Of a stretch of DNA of 64,000 nucleotides, positions 39,395 to 49,813 are shown piece by piece; the first letter of the stretch is position 1; each line of letters opens with the position of its first letter. Origin of the DNA: Terriglobia bacterium (GTDB lineage Bacteria > Acidobacteriota > Terriglobia > Terriglobales > Acidobacteriaceae). The notes beneath the pieces were generated by a model. The model did not search any database. It saw only the letters and a program-made list of their open reading frames with translations, and was not told the DNA's origin. The position numbers were made by a program, and so were the translations under genes. The DNA is taken from assembly GCA_021325035.1 (NCBI GenBank), contig JAJPHW010000100.1:20506-84505 (forward strand). Direction: 5' to 3'.

Positions 39395-40042
39395 TCAACC
39401 CTTAAAATCCGCCACGCCGTCCCACACCAACTGCACCGCTATCGCCAGAATCAGGAAGCCGAAGATGCGATTAATTGCGCCCATTGCGCCCGGCCCCAAA
39501 CGGCGCTCCAAGGGCGCACCCAACATAAGAAATAAATAGCAAGAAAGCGCGACTGCGGCGATGCCTACGATCATGCCTATATACGCAACCCAGTGGTCGG
39601 CATGCGCGGCCAATCCCATGACCACGCCAATAGCTCCGGGGCCGGAAAGCAGCGGCATCGCGAGCGGAGTAAAGGAAACGTCTTCTTTCGTAGCAGCTTC
39701 GTCACTTTCTGCGGGTGTAATGCGACTGGAGGAAGTCACCATGCCCCAGGCAGTGTTGGCGACGATCAATCCTCCGGCGATTTTCAAAACGGGTAGGGAA
39801 ATTCCGAAGAAGCTGAGAACGAAACGTCCGAAAAATAAAAACACCACCAGAATTCCGAAAACATACAAAGAAGTCTTGATGGCGACCCAACTGCGTTCCC
39901 ATCGGGTGAGGCGCCCCGTCAATGTGTAGAAAACGGGGATTCCGCCAAAAGGATCGACAATCGGAAAGAGCGCTAAAAATGTCGCGGCCGCAGCCAAGGG
40001 CACGTCATGTAGGAAATGCTCAACTGCGTTGCTGGCAACCAT
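39395..40042 (-). CDS. MarC family integral membrane protein
   Basis: FLALFPIVDPFGGIPVFYTLTG...LSFFGISLPVLKIAGGLIVANTAWGMV; internal ATG at 40042 preferred. Confidence 0.85.
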   Translation of the reverse strand: MVASNAVEHFLHDVPLAAAATFLALFPIVDPFGGIPVFYTLTGRLTRWERSWVAIKTSLYVFGILVVFLFFGRFVLSFFGISLPVLKIAGGLIVANTAWGMVTSSSRITPAESDEAATKEDVSFTPLAMPLLSGPGAIGVVMGLAAHADHWVAYIGMIVGIAAVALSCYLFLMLGAPLERRLGPGAMGAINRIFGFLILAIAVQLVWDGVADFKG

Positions 40043-40152
40043 ACGAATTACGGTACTACGCAAAAAGCGTCCGACGCCAGTTCCTAACTCGACAATTCGC
40101 CGTAAGCTCTGCCGTGGAAGGCCAGTGTAAAATCGCGCCAACGGGGAAATGG

Positions 40153-41868
40153 GTGAGAATTTTACTGCTGCACCCTGACGATTCAGTTCACTCAGGGCCA
40201 TGGTCGGGGGAGCGATGGGATCTCGTTATTGATCTTGCCTGGGCAGGCCGCTGCGCTTATGCCGATATTTCACGAAAATTAGGATGCCCCGTTCGCAGTA
40301 TTCAGGAGCTTGCTGATCCGAAAGCGCATGCATCCAAGTTGCGGGAAGTGCTTGCCATTGGGAACGGCTGCTTCGTAGATCGTTACGGGATTGATTGGTG
40401 GGAATTCGCGAATCCTTATCGCTTTCCAATCCTGGACCAGATTCTATTCGTTTCGCAGCTCAACGCGGATTTCCCATCGCATGCCGACATCATTGCTACA
40501 AAACCGCACCTGCTGGTGCGGATTTTGTCTCAGATTCGCTCACAGGAAATTAAAGCGTTTCTGCCCGATCCTCACACCGGCAGTATGTATGCCCTCAAAA
40601 GATATGCCAGGATTTTGCGAACATTCGAGCCGGCGAGTTTACTTCAGATAGCTTTCGATAAATGGGACACGCATTATGCGCTTCGCCGTTGGTTTGCCAG
40701 AGTTGGATCTTCGAACGGATCCAGCAAAGTATTGCAGCCTTCAGCCTATCGCAACGTCACGCGAACACAAGCAGAATTTGCACGCCTATTGCCGCACAAA
40801 GAATTCCTGTCCGTCGTAACGCGCCGCGATGGCCGGTTGGCAGGCTTACCTCCAAATGTGGAGGTGCGTTCACTCGCGGGATACGCACCTAAATCAATCT
40901 CATCTGGTACCGAGCAAGAGATTCGACAACTGCAGCAGACGTGGACAAAAAGCACATTCATCAAAGACAGCATGGAGTTGCAACTCGCGGAAAAGTTGGG
41001 AGCGTTTAAGAACTTCCCACAATTTCTGGAATCCGGTTTGCGGGTTCGTGATGCCTGGTGGGCAGTTTTAGAAAAAGAGCGGATCAGTGCGGTGCTATCT
41101 GCTGATGAAAACAATCCTTTTACGCGGATGCCGATCTCTCTCGCGCGTCAAAGGAACATTCCGACGGTTTATGTGGAACACGGCGCCCTGAATTTCAATC
41201 TTGGTTTTCGCGAACCATGTTCACATCGCTATTTAGCCCATGGCGAAATGCTCAAAGATTACTGGTTGCGATGGTGCCATCTTCCGGAAAAGAAAATTAC
41301 ATTAGGCGCAAACGTGCCCGAGCAAAGTCCTGAGCCTGTCAAAACACAGCGCGATCTTATTGTGTTTTTTTCCTCTGAGTATGAATCAGCAGCAGGCCGG
41401 ATACAGGATTTCTATCGGGAGGCTTTGCCGCGGTTATGCGCGTTGGCACAAAAATATGAGCGCAAAGTCGTCGTCAAGCTGCATCCTTTCGAAAGCATGT
41501 CGGCCCGGCGGCAGCTGATAAAAGAGACACTTTCAAGTGCTCAACTGGAATATCTTGATATTCGCGGCGGCCCGCTTACAAATGATTTACTGGATGATAC
41601 GTGGGTAGCGTTAACCGTTGAGTCCAGCGCAGCAGTCGAATGTGCCATGGCCGGCATTCCCGTATTTTTATGCAATTGGTTTGACGCCTCGTGGTGGGGG
41701 TATTGTGAGCAATTTATCCGTTTTTCGGTGGCCCAAGCATTAAACTCACCGGACGAAATTGCGGGTATTCCGAATCGAATGCCGAGTCGGGAAAAGATGC
41801 TCGCAGTTAGGCAAATGCTCGCGACTCCCATGACTTCTCAACAATTCGAAGCAACTCTAAGACTTTAA
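40153..41868 (+). CDS. putative surface carbohydrate biosynthesis protein (GT-B-like)
   Basis: GTG 40153 (VRILLLHPDDSVHSGPWSGERWDLVIDLAWAGRCAY...); IPTVYVEHGALNFNLGF, KVVVKLHPFES, VALTVESSAAVECAMAGIPVFLCNW. Confidence 0.65.
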   Translation: MRILLLHPDDSVHSGPWSGERWDLVIDLAWAGRCAYADISRKLGCPVRSIQELADPKAHASKLREVLAIGNGCFVDRYGIDWWEFANPYRFPILDQILFVSQLNADFPSHADIIATKPHLLVRILSQIRSQEIKAFLPDPHTGSMYALKRYARILRTFEPASLLQIAFDKWDTHYALRRWFARVGSSNGSSKVLQPSAYRNVTRTQAEFARLLPHKEFLSVVTRRDGRLAGLPPNVEVRSLAGYAPKSISSGTEQEIRQLQQTWTKSTFIKDSMELQLAEKLGAFKNFPQFLESGLRVRDAWWAVLEKERISAVLSADENNPFTRMPISLARQRNIPTVYVEHGALNFNLGFREPCSHRYLAHGEMLKDYWLRWCHLPEKKITLGANVPEQSPEPVKTQRDLIVFFSSEYESAAGRIQDFYREALPRLCALAQKYERKVVVKLHPFESMSARRQLIKETLSSAQLEYLDIRGGPLTNDLLDDTWVALTVESSAAVECAMAGIPVFLCNWFDASWWGYCEQFIRFSVAQALNSPDEIAGIPNRMPSREKMLAVRQMLATPMTSQQFEATLRL

Positions 41869-44048
41869 CGCGTTCCTTCAAGAGCTTTCGAAGCGCGATT
41901 TAGGGCTGCTGCCAGCTTGCTTAATTCATGCTGCGTTCGTTGAAGGTCATGCTGATCAATGGCTTCGTTCACACCCGGAATGACCACCGCAGCATAGCCT
42001 GTATATTCTCCGGGGGCGTAAATCGAATGCTTGAACCAGCTACGCCGAGGCAATCCCTCGGGCGAAAGTAACGCTCGTTCGGCATCAACTAACTGGGCAT
42101 TTAGAGCATTTGCATCGTGGCTTGTTTTCCTTTGCTTTGCCAGAATTTTGCTTCCAGCCTCTTCAAAATGCCGGGCGGCATCCGTCGCTTCCCCAAAGCT
42201 CGGAGCTTTATCGCCGAATTCTAACTGCGCTTTTTTACTAGCGGCGTCCAGATAGGCCAGAATTTCTTTTCCATATTCTTCGTAGTCGTAGGGCAGTACG
42301 TCCGAGTCGGCCATCCGGATAACTTCAAGCCCAAAAACTCGCGCCATCTCCTGCTCATAGACAAAGTCGGGATCGCCAAATTTTTTAAACCAATTGAAGT
42401 TATCGAACGCCGAATGGTAAACCCCATACGGTCCCGTTGAACCAACATCTGTCGAGGGAACCCCGAGGTGTTGAAGAAACGCGGTGTAATCGGAACCACT
42501 CCCCAAATCGCCAACGGGTACGTCTGGCTTTGCTTGGGCGGCCGGAGGACGGAATCCATTCGTGGTGCTTCCGCGATTTGTATTAGTAGCGTCAGGCTGG
42601 TTCGCTTTTTGCCATACATCGTAAACTGTGCCGCCTTGGGGACTTGAAACCGTCATGGATATATCACGAATAAATTGCTTCAAACTCGGTACGGAAGATG
42701 CGCCGAATTTCGACCCTGAAACGGCGACATCCATATTGAAATAAGCTGCCGCTTTGCTAAGTTCAGCTTCATGCTGTTCTGCCCATTCGGTGGATCCGAT
42801 AAGCCCAAATTCTTCCCCATCCCAGCTTCCGAAAATAATGGTCCGTTTGGGCCTCCAACCGGCCTTGAGCAATTCGCCAATTCCGTGAACAGATTCAAGC
42901 ATCGCAGCGGTGCCGCTGTTGGGATCAACGGCTCCGTAAACCCAGGCGTCGCGATGATTGCCCGCAACAACCCAGGCATCGGGCGATTCGCTTCCTGGAA
43001 TTTTTCCAGTGACATCCCAGATTGTGCGGTACTGATAATCCTGTTTGAGATGCATTTTTACTTTTACTGACCCTGGTCCAACGTGGTAAGTGAATGGCAA
43101 AGCGCCTTGCCATGATCTTGGTGTGGTCGGGCCAGACAAATGCTCAAGAATTGGCGTCGCGTCGGCGTATGAAAGCGGTGTAACTGGAATTGTCGGCATG
43201 GCCGCCGATTGCGCGGGTGGGGTACGTTTGGCATCTGGCAAGTCGGGTGTCGAGGCAATTCCTGGCGTCGTTGGGTCGCCAGCGAATTCAAAAATATATC
43301 CGACGGAGCCACGCTGCACTCCAGTATCAGGACGCCATGGTCCTTTGGGATATTTATCCCCTTGTTGCCAGCCGTCATCCATGGGATCGCTGTAGATAAT
43401 GACGCCCGCAGCCCCGTGTTGCTGCGCAATAAAAGCCTTCACGCCGCGAAAGTTTTGCCCGTAGCGGCACAGAACAATTTTTCCCCGGACATCAATTTTC
43501 AAGTTGTCCAATGTTTTGAAATCATCCGGAGTGCCATAATTGGCATAAACCACATCGGCTTCCACGTCTGCGGAAGGAGACAGGCCGTTAAACGGCATCA
43601 CCACGCGAGGATCATCCTGAAATGGATCTCCGTCCACGTGCTCCCGTGTTGGCCCATGCATGTGAACATCGGGAGGTGCGGTAATATCCACGCTGATTTC
43701 TGACGGATAGTTGAGCCACACCCGATATTCCTCAATTTTTGTTTCCAGCCCAGCCTCCCGAAATTTCCTCGCTACGTATTCTGCGGTAGCCTTGTCCTCC
43801 GGAGTCCCAGCCATGTGCGGAGCCTGCGTGAGGATGCGTAAATGTTCTTCTGCGTGCTTGGGGTCAGGCACAGCGAGAAAACGTCGTTCCCAATCTTGTT
43901 CCTGAGAGGAATTCGCGAAGCCAAAAATTGGCGCGGATGTCTTGGAACCATCACCGGATGCCGGCCGAACATATCCGCTGGTGGATGGAAGCAGGAAGGG
44001 GAAAATCAACAAAAATGCGATTGCTTTGCCGCCAAGCGCTTTAATCAT
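41865..44048 (-). CDS. M28 family peptidase, glutamate carboxypeptidase II/PSMA-like, secreted
   Basis: VVAGNHRDAWVYGAVDPNSGTAAMLESVHGIGEL...TIIFGSWDGEEFGLIGSTEWAE; PA domain; TFR-dimer-like C-terminus. Confidence 0.9.
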   Translation of the reverse strand: MIKALGGKAIAFLLIFPFLLPSTSGYVRPASGDGSKTSAPIFGFANSSQEQDWERRFLAVPDPKHAEEHLRILTQAPHMAGTPEDKATAEYVARKFREAGLETKIEEYRVWLNYPSEISVDITAPPDVHMHGPTREHVDGDPFQDDPRVVMPFNGLSPSADVEADVVYANYGTPDDFKTLDNLKIDVRGKIVLCRYGQNFRGVKAFIAQQHGAAGVIIYSDPMDDGWQQGDKYPKGPWRPDTGVQRGSVGYIFEFAGDPTTPGIASTPDLPDAKRTPPAQSAAMPTIPVTPLSYADATPILEHLSGPTTPRSWQGALPFTYHVGPGSVKVKMHLKQDYQYRTIWDVTGKIPGSESPDAWVVAGNHRDAWVYGAVDPNSGTAAMLESVHGIGELLKAGWRPKRTIIFGSWDGEEFGLIGSTEWAEQHEAELSKAAAYFNMDVAVSGSKFGASSVPSLKQFIRDISMTVSSPQGGTVYDVWQKANQPDATNTNRGSTTNGFRPPAAQAKPDVPVGDLGSGSDYTAFLQHLGVPSTDVGSTGPYGVYHSAFDNFNWFKKFGDPDFVYEQEMARVFGLEVIRMADSDVLPYDYEEYGKEILAYLDAASKKAQLEFGDKAPSFGEATDAARHFEEAGSKILAKQRKTSHDANALNAQLVDAERALLSPEGLPRRSWFKHSIYAPGEYTGYAAVVIPGVNEAIDQHDLQRTQHELSKLAAALNRASKALEGTR

Positions 44049-44078
44049 AGGAATGAGGATTCTACTATTTTGACGTGA

Positions 44079-45332
44079 ATGATAGGAATGACTGTTGTTC
44101 CACAAGACCAAAAGGCCCATCTCAATGATTTACTATCAAAATTGGTCATGATGCTTCACTCTCGGCTACAGTCCCTCGGACGTCGCCGTACTCTTGTGTT
44201 CGCGGTCTTGTCAGTTCTTGCAATTGTTTCTTTTTTAGCCGTCTCGAAGCTCGTAAAGCGCTACAGCGAACAAGAACGAGCTCTCGCACGGCACATGTAC
44301 GCGCAAGGCCAAGCGGATCAACAGACGGGCCGGCCTGATCTTGCTCTTGAAGATTACAGGGCCGCGCTTCTGTACGACCGGGACAATTCTCAATATCAAC
44401 TGAGTCTGGCGCGCGCGTTACGTGATTCGGGCCGCACCGAAGAAGCGGAAACGTATCTGCTCAAATTATGGGAGGCCAACCCACAGGACGGCGCGGTGAA
44501 TCTTGCTTTAGGCCGCCTGTACGCGCGTAGAGGATCGATCGAAAACGCTCTGCACTATTACCACAATGCAATCTACGGAACATGGCCGGGCAATGCTGAC
44601 AAGGTTCGAAACGATGCCGAGTTTGAACTCGTTGAATTTCTTTTGAAGGCTAACGCAGCGCCGCAAGCTCAAGCAGAACTCATCTCATTCGCTGCTGCAC
44701 GGCCAGCAGATACAGCCATCCAGCTTCGTATCGCAAACTTGTTCATGCAAGCTCAGGATTATGAGCACGCACTTGTCCGATTTCGTGAAGTGCTCAGTCA
44801 GGATCCACGAAATGCTTTAGCTGCCGCGGGCGCGGGTGAAGCGGCCTTTGCGCTCGGGCGCTATCGCCATGCGGAATCTTATCTCCGTATTGCCGCCATT
44901 CTGAATCCGCAGGATGAACAAATCCGTGAGTTACTGCAAACGACTGGCATGATGCTCGAATCTGATCCGTTTATGCGGGGTATTTCTGACGCAGAACGTA
45001 CGCGGCGCATTCGAGCGGCATATACGCAGGCCGGTTCGAGACTTGATTCCTGTGCAAAGCAGCAGGGTATTGATCTTCAGCAAGCTTCCGCATCACCGGC
45101 GCCAGCCTCTGATCTGGTTTCTTTGCATAATCGTTGGATTGATATCAAGCCGAAGATGAAAAACCCGGCTGTAGCCGCAGTTGAAGAGGAAAACGGGAAT
45201 TCTGTCATAAGTTTAGTTGGATCCATTGAACAAGAAACCGCAACGCTCTGTGGCCCTCCGACAGGGATGGATAAGGTACTGCTTTTAATTTCACAAGAGC
45301 CGGCTTCTTCCGATACCGGAGCTGATAAGTGA
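44079..45332 (+). CDS. TPR-repeat protein with N-terminal TM segment
   Basis: VFAVLSVLAIVSFLAVSKL TM followed by repeated TPR-like units (RPDLALEDYRAALLYDRDNSQYQ..., GSIENALHYYHNAI). Confidence 0.75.
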   Translation: MIGMTVVPQDQKAHLNDLLSKLVMMLHSRLQSLGRRRTLVFAVLSVLAIVSFLAVSKLVKRYSEQERALARHMYAQGQADQQTGRPDLALEDYRAALLYDRDNSQYQLSLARALRDSGRTEEAETYLLKLWEANPQDGAVNLALGRLYARRGSIENALHYYHNAIYGTWPGNADKVRNDAEFELVEFLLKANAAPQAQAELISFAAARPADTAIQLRIANLFMQAQDYEHALVRFREVLSQDPRNALAAAGAGEAAFALGRYRHAESYLRIAAILNPQDEQIRELLQTTGMMLESDPFMRGISDAERTRRIRAAYTQAGSRLDSCAKQQGIDLQQASASPAPASDLVSLHNRWIDIKPKMKNPAVAAVEEENGNSVISLVGSIEQETATLCGPPTGMDKVLLLISQEPASSDTGADK

Positions 45333-47038
45333 TTGATACTCCGATGCAGGAGTCTATTCAAAATAACGAGTCAACGTACGAGGAGAGATTTTTCCTCGTT
45401 TTGGCAGTTTTCATCGGGATTTTTTCCGGTCTTGCTGTAGTTTGTTTTCGTCTTGCCATCGATTGGACCCGCGTCGGACTTCTCGGGCCAGCTCCCCAAG
45501 CGCATGACTGGCGTCTACTGTTTGTTCCAGCTGTTGTTAGTTTGTTTCTGGCTGCACTGGTGATTCATGTTTTTCCCGCCGCGCGGGACAGTGGGGTTAG
45601 TCAGACCAAGTCTGCGCTCTATATCTACAACGGCTTTATTCCCTTTCGTACTGCCATCGGCAAATTCATATGCGCTGCAGTAGCGATTGGCGCGGGACAT
45701 TCGCTTGGCCCCGAGGACCCATCATTGCAAATTGGCGCAGCCATCGCCTCAGGCCTAGGACGCCGCATGCAACTTTCGCGAGATAAACTGCGCTTGCTGG
45801 CTCCGGTCGGCGCAGCAGCCGGCTTGGCCGCTGCCTTCAATGCTCCCATTTCCGCCGTTCTTTTTGTGATTGAAGAAGTCATCGGGCGATGGAGCGCAGG
45901 CGTGCTCGGTTCGGTGGTGTTGTCAGCAATTTCCAGCGTGGTCGTAATGCGGTGGTTTCTTGGTTCGCAACCGCTGTTTCGTATTCCTCCAGTTGCATTT
46001 GAAGGCCCGGTGGAATTGATCGCTTACGCTCTTCTTGGTTTCGCAGGAGGCTTGGCTGCGGTAATTTTCGCCAAATCCATCGGCTATTTCCGTCCTCGTT
46101 TACGTGCTTTGCCGGGATGGACTCAATATCTTCAACCTGCTGTTGCCGGACTGCTCATTGGATTGATCGGCTATTTTGGCGCTCCGCAAGTCATGGGGGC
46201 AGGCTATCAATACATGGACGAAGCCATGCACGGCCAGTTCACCTGGCAATTCTTGGCGATTCTTGCCGGGCTAAAAATTATCGCTACGGTCTTGTCTTTT
46301 ATTAGCCGGACTCCAGGCGGAATGTTTGCCCCAACTTTGTTTATCGGCGCAATGCTCGGAGGCGCTGTGGGTGGCATTGAGCACCATTTCTATCCCCATC
46401 TCACCGGCTCGGTGGCGACATATGCATTGGTCGGCATGGGCGTATTGTTCGCGGGATTTCTTCGTGTCCCTTTGACCTCTGTTTTCATGGTGCTGGAAGT
46501 GAGCGGCAATTATTCGATTATCGTGCCAGTAATCGTGGCGAATACGATCGCATATGTTCTCTCTCGCAGCTTGCAGCCAGTGCCCATATTCGATTTGTTG
46601 GCACGGCAGGACGGATTGGCATTGCCTAATCTGGAAGAACAGCGTGATGAAAGCGTCTTACGGGTGGAAGATGCCATGCAGTCTCCGGATGATGTAGTCC
46701 TCAATGCCGAAGAAACTGTCGCGGCCGCAAACCTCATGCTTGAAAAGTCCTCGGCGGATGTGTTTCTCGTTCGCTTGAGTCCGACGGGTTGGAGCAGCGT
46801 ATCTCGCAAGCTCCTCATGCAATGGATGGGCGAAGGAAAAGGTGAAATGACACTGGGGTCGGCGCTTCCTACAGGCCGATTGCCGCACTTGCACCCTGAC
46901 TATCCGCTGGAGATGGCGTTGCGCTACGTCTATCAGACGCCATTGGTTCCTGTGGTGAATCGTGCCGATTTTCGGAAACTGGAAGGCGTGATTTCAAGTG
47001 AAGCCGTTCTTGCCAAATACCACGTCGTAAGTCGCTAA
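45329..47038 (+). CDS. ClC-family chloride channel/transporter with C-terminal CBS-like region
   Basis: GLAAAFNAPISAVLFVIEEVIG, RTPGGMFAPTLFIGAMLGG, GMGVLFAGFLRVPLTSVFMVLEVSGNYSIIVPV. Confidence 0.88.
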   Translation: MIDTPMQESIQNNESTYEERFFLVLAVFIGIFSGLAVVCFRLAIDWTRVGLLGPAPQAHDWRLLFVPAVVSLFLAALVIHVFPAARDSGVSQTKSALYIYNGFIPFRTAIGKFICAAVAIGAGHSLGPEDPSLQIGAAIASGLGRRMQLSRDKLRLLAPVGAAAGLAAAFNAPISAVLFVIEEVIGRWSAGVLGSVVLSAISSVVVMRWFLGSQPLFRIPPVAFEGPVELIAYALLGFAGGLAAVIFAKSIGYFRPRLRALPGWTQYLQPAVAGLLIGLIGYFGAPQVMGAGYQYMDEAMHGQFTWQFLAILAGLKIIATVLSFISRTPGGMFAPTLFIGAMLGGAVGGIEHHFYPHLTGSVATYALVGMGVLFAGFLRVPLTSVFMVLEVSGNYSIIVPVIVANTIAYVLSRSLQPVPIFDLLARQDGLALPNLEEQRDESVLRVEDAMQSPDDVVLNAEETVAAANLMLEKSSADVFLVRLSPTGWSSVSRKLLMQWMGEGKGEMTLGSALPTGRLPHLHPDYPLEMALRYVYQTPLVPVVNRADFRKLEGVISSEAVLAKYHVVSR

Positions 47039-47547
47039 CGCTTGCTGCCCTGTACGACGATAGTTTCCGCAATCCGATCATGCACGCAGCGGTGATTGCG
47101 ATGGATGAAATATTGAATAAAACCAAAACCTCCCTCCAGCATGGATGCGCCATAACCCAGCGCTCGTTCCGTGGCCTGCCAGAGAGTAATGCCTTCGTGT
47201 CCAAGAGAGACTACCCGAATGCCAACGACGCGTTTTCCGGGCGTTTGACCTTTGCCGAAATAGAGTAATAGCCCAAAATACAGCTCTGCAAAAATCAAGC
47301 TGGAATAATTATGAAAGTCGAAATGAATATCGAGATGAATGTTTGAGTTACGCCCAGTGCCTACCCATTGAATGAGCGTCATCGCTGGCACATAGAGCAA
47401 CAGCAGAAAAAATAAGTCCAGCAGGAAAGCCAGGGCACGCGCGCGAAAAGATGCCAAAGGAATGCCTGCTAATGATTCCATCCGCGCAGTTTCATGGGGA
47501 TCATAGAGCCTCAGGTCATCATTCGCTCGCCTGACAGAATTTTTCAT
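47035..47547 (-). CDS. RDD family membrane protein
   Basis: ASFRARALAFLLDLFFLLLLYVPAM...YFGKGQTPGKRVVGIRVVSLGHEGITLWQATERALGY; ATG at 47547. Confidence 0.82.
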   Translation of the reverse strand: MKNSVRRANDDLRLYDPHETARMESLAGIPLASFRARALAFLLDLFFLLLLYVPAMTLIQWVGTGRNSNIHLDIHFDFHNYSSLIFAELYFGLLLYFGKGQTPGKRVVGIRVVSLGHEGITLWQATERALGYGASMLEGGFGFIQYFIHRNHRCVHDRIAETIVVQGSKR

Positions 47548-47663
47548 GTCGGAATCATAACGCGGTTTGTTATGAGTATCGTTAAAGGCAAATTTTCCAG
47601 CTTTTTGTATCTTACGGGTAGGCCTTGCACTAAAATGGAAGTGTGCGGCCTCCCCCGCGCATA

Positions 47664-48572
47664 ATGTCACACGCAAAGCCCAAGCCTCGTCTCAATACCC
47701 CCGCGCTGCGCAAGCGTGCTGCGGGATTCGGGCGGCTGGTGCAACACTCCGTCGTTACTCCCCGTACCGGCCAGACTTACAAGCCTCGCCTCGTGACCAA
47801 CGGCGAACTCGGGCTGACGTTCATTGGCCATTCTTCCTTTTTTGTTCAGATGGGCGGGCAGAACGTCATTGTGGATCCAAACTTCGCCCGATGGCTGTTT
47901 GTTTTGAAGCGACTGCGCCAACCCGGTATGCAGATCAAAGATCTTCCGCCGATTGATTTGGTTCTGGTCACTCACGCGCACTTTGATCATCTTCATCGGC
48001 CGTCATTGCGGGCGATAGCGCACCATACGCGTTCGCGCAATGGCGCCGCGCCAACCATCGTGGTGCCGCGCCATGTCTTTGATCTCGTGGAGGATCTCGG
48101 ATTCAGCGAGATCATCGAACTTGATTGGTGGAACAGCTTGCGCCATTCCGGATTGACGATTACTCATGTGCCCTCTCGGCATTGGGGTGCTCGCGTCATT
48201 AAAGACGCTCATCGCGGCTACGGCGGATATGTTCTGCGCGACAGAAAACACTCGCTTTATCACGCCGGCGATACCGCGTATTTTTCAGGTTTTCGGGAAA
48301 TCGGCGAACGATTGCGGCCGGAACTTGCCCTGCTGCCCATCGGGGCGTACAGTCCCGATACATATCGCAACGTTCACACGAACCCCGCCGATGCGACCCG
48401 CGCCTTCCTCGATTTGAATGCTCGCTGGATGGTTCCCATGCACTACGGCAGCTTCCGCCTCTCGCATGAGCCCATTGATGAGCCCTTGCAATTGCTTGAG
48501 CAGGAAGCGCGCGCTGCCGGAATTGAAGATCGGGTTGTTGTGCTGGAAGAGGGAATCACGCGGTTATTCTAG
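47664..48572 (+). CDS. metallo-beta-lactamase-fold hydrolase (UlaG/NAPE-PLD-like)
   Basis: GLTFIGHSSFFVQMGGQNVIVDPNF...LVTHAHFDHLHRPSL...LYHAGDTAYFSGF...MVPMHYGSF. Confidence 0.88.
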   Translation: MSHAKPKPRLNTPALRKRAAGFGRLVQHSVVTPRTGQTYKPRLVTNGELGLTFIGHSSFFVQMGGQNVIVDPNFARWLFVLKRLRQPGMQIKDLPPIDLVLVTHAHFDHLHRPSLRAIAHHTRSRNGAAPTIVVPRHVFDLVEDLGFSEIIELDWWNSLRHSGLTITHVPSRHWGARVIKDAHRGYGGYVLRDRKHSLYHAGDTAYFSGFREIGERLRPELALLPIGAYSPDTYRNVHTNPADATRAFLDLNARWMVPMHYGSFRLSHEPIDEPLQLLEQEARAAGIEDRVVVLEEGITRLF

Positions 48573-48630
48573 TTGCGCAAAGCTCATTTGAATCTGCTAA
48601 CATCCGTCGTCATCTAAACTCCAAATTGCA

Positions 48631-49773
48631 ATGCTGATTCTTTCTACCATTGCCGGCGTAGTCGTCATTTTCTCTGTGCTGCTGGACGCCTTCGAGACGG
48701 TCGTTTTGCCGCGGCGAGTCAACCGGAGGTATCGGCTTACCTCGCTGTTTTACCGATACACCTGGATCCCGTTTTCCACCTGCGTTCGCAAAATCCCCCT
48801 GCCGTCGCGGCGGGAGAATTTTCTCGGCTATTATGGCCCGCTTTCGCTGATCTTTCTTTTGGCGGTATGGGCCTTTGGTTTGATTTTTGGTTATGCATTG
48901 CTGCAATACGGAGCAGGCGAACATGTTCAACTAAGCAACGAGCCCATCACCTTTGGGACTTTGCTTTATCACAGTGGTGAGACGTTTTTCACCCTGGGTT
49001 ATGGTGACATCGTTCCAAAGTCTGGCATCGCGCGAGCGCTGGCCGTGTTCGAAGCTGGGATGGGATTTGGTTTTCTCGGGCTTGTTCTGGGTTATCTGCC
49101 CACAATCTATTCACGATTCTCGACCCGCGAGATTGAAATTTCTCTCCTCGATGCTCGCGCTGGTTCACCCCCCACTGCCATGGAATTGCTTGCCCGCTTT
49201 GGCAACTGCCCGGAGCAGGAAGTGCTGGACAAAATTTTCCGCGACTGGGAGCGATGGTCGGCGGAAGTGCTGGAAAGCCATATTTCTTATCCCGTGTTGA
49301 ACTTCTTTCGCTCACAACACAACAACCAGTCCTGGCTCGGAGCCCTGACCGCAATTTTGGATGCGACGTCTCTCGTGATTGCTGGCGTGGATGGCATTCG
49401 CAACGAGCAAGCCAAAATCACATTTGCTATTGCCCGTCATGCGATGGTGGATCTTACTCAAACCGTCAATGCCCGGTACATTCCCGATTTTCCCAACCGC
49501 CTGCCGCGTGAAGAACTGTTACGCCTGCGCGAGACGTTGGCGGCACGCGGCGTCAAGGTACGCAGTACAGAAGCCGCCGAGGACAAATTGGCCTCATTGC
49601 GTTCACGCTATGAGCCTTATGCGCAATCGCTCGCGCAGCGCTTGCTGATTAATCTGCCGCCGTGGATGCACCCCGAAAAGAAAAAGGACAATTGGGAGGC
49701 CGGCCCGTGGGACCGAGCTATTCAAGCCAAAGGACTAAGCGAACGCATCCAGGTTTTCGACGATCACTTCTAG
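48631..49773 (+). CDS. potassium channel family protein (Ion_trans_2-like)
   Basis: Selectivity filter in YHSGETFFTLGYGDIVPKSGIARALAVFEAGMGFGFLGLVLGYLPTIYSRF. Confidence 0.82.
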   Translation: MLILSTIAGVVVIFSVLLDAFETVVLPRRVNRRYRLTSLFYRYTWIPFSTCVRKIPLPSRRENFLGYYGPLSLIFLLAVWAFGLIFGYALLQYGAGEHVQLSNEPITFGTLLYHSGETFFTLGYGDIVPKSGIARALAVFEAGMGFGFLGLVLGYLPTIYSRFSTREIEISLLDARAGSPPTAMELLARFGNCPEQEVLDKIFRDWERWSAEVLESHISYPVLNFFRSQHNNQSWLGALTAILDATSLVIAGVDGIRNEQAKITFAIARHAMVDLTQTVNARYIPDFPNRLPREELLRLRETLAARGVKVRSTEAAEDKLASLRSRYEPYAQSLAQRLLINLPPWMHPEKKKDNWEAGPWDRAIQAKGLSERIQVFDDHF

Positions 49774-49813
49774 ACGCGTAGTTTTGCTGCCGCATGCTAA
49801 CATCCTTTCTTTC

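Noticed and set aside
43209-43703. 164-aa plus-strand ORF
   Set aside because: Antisense to the M28 peptidase; no recognisable motifs.
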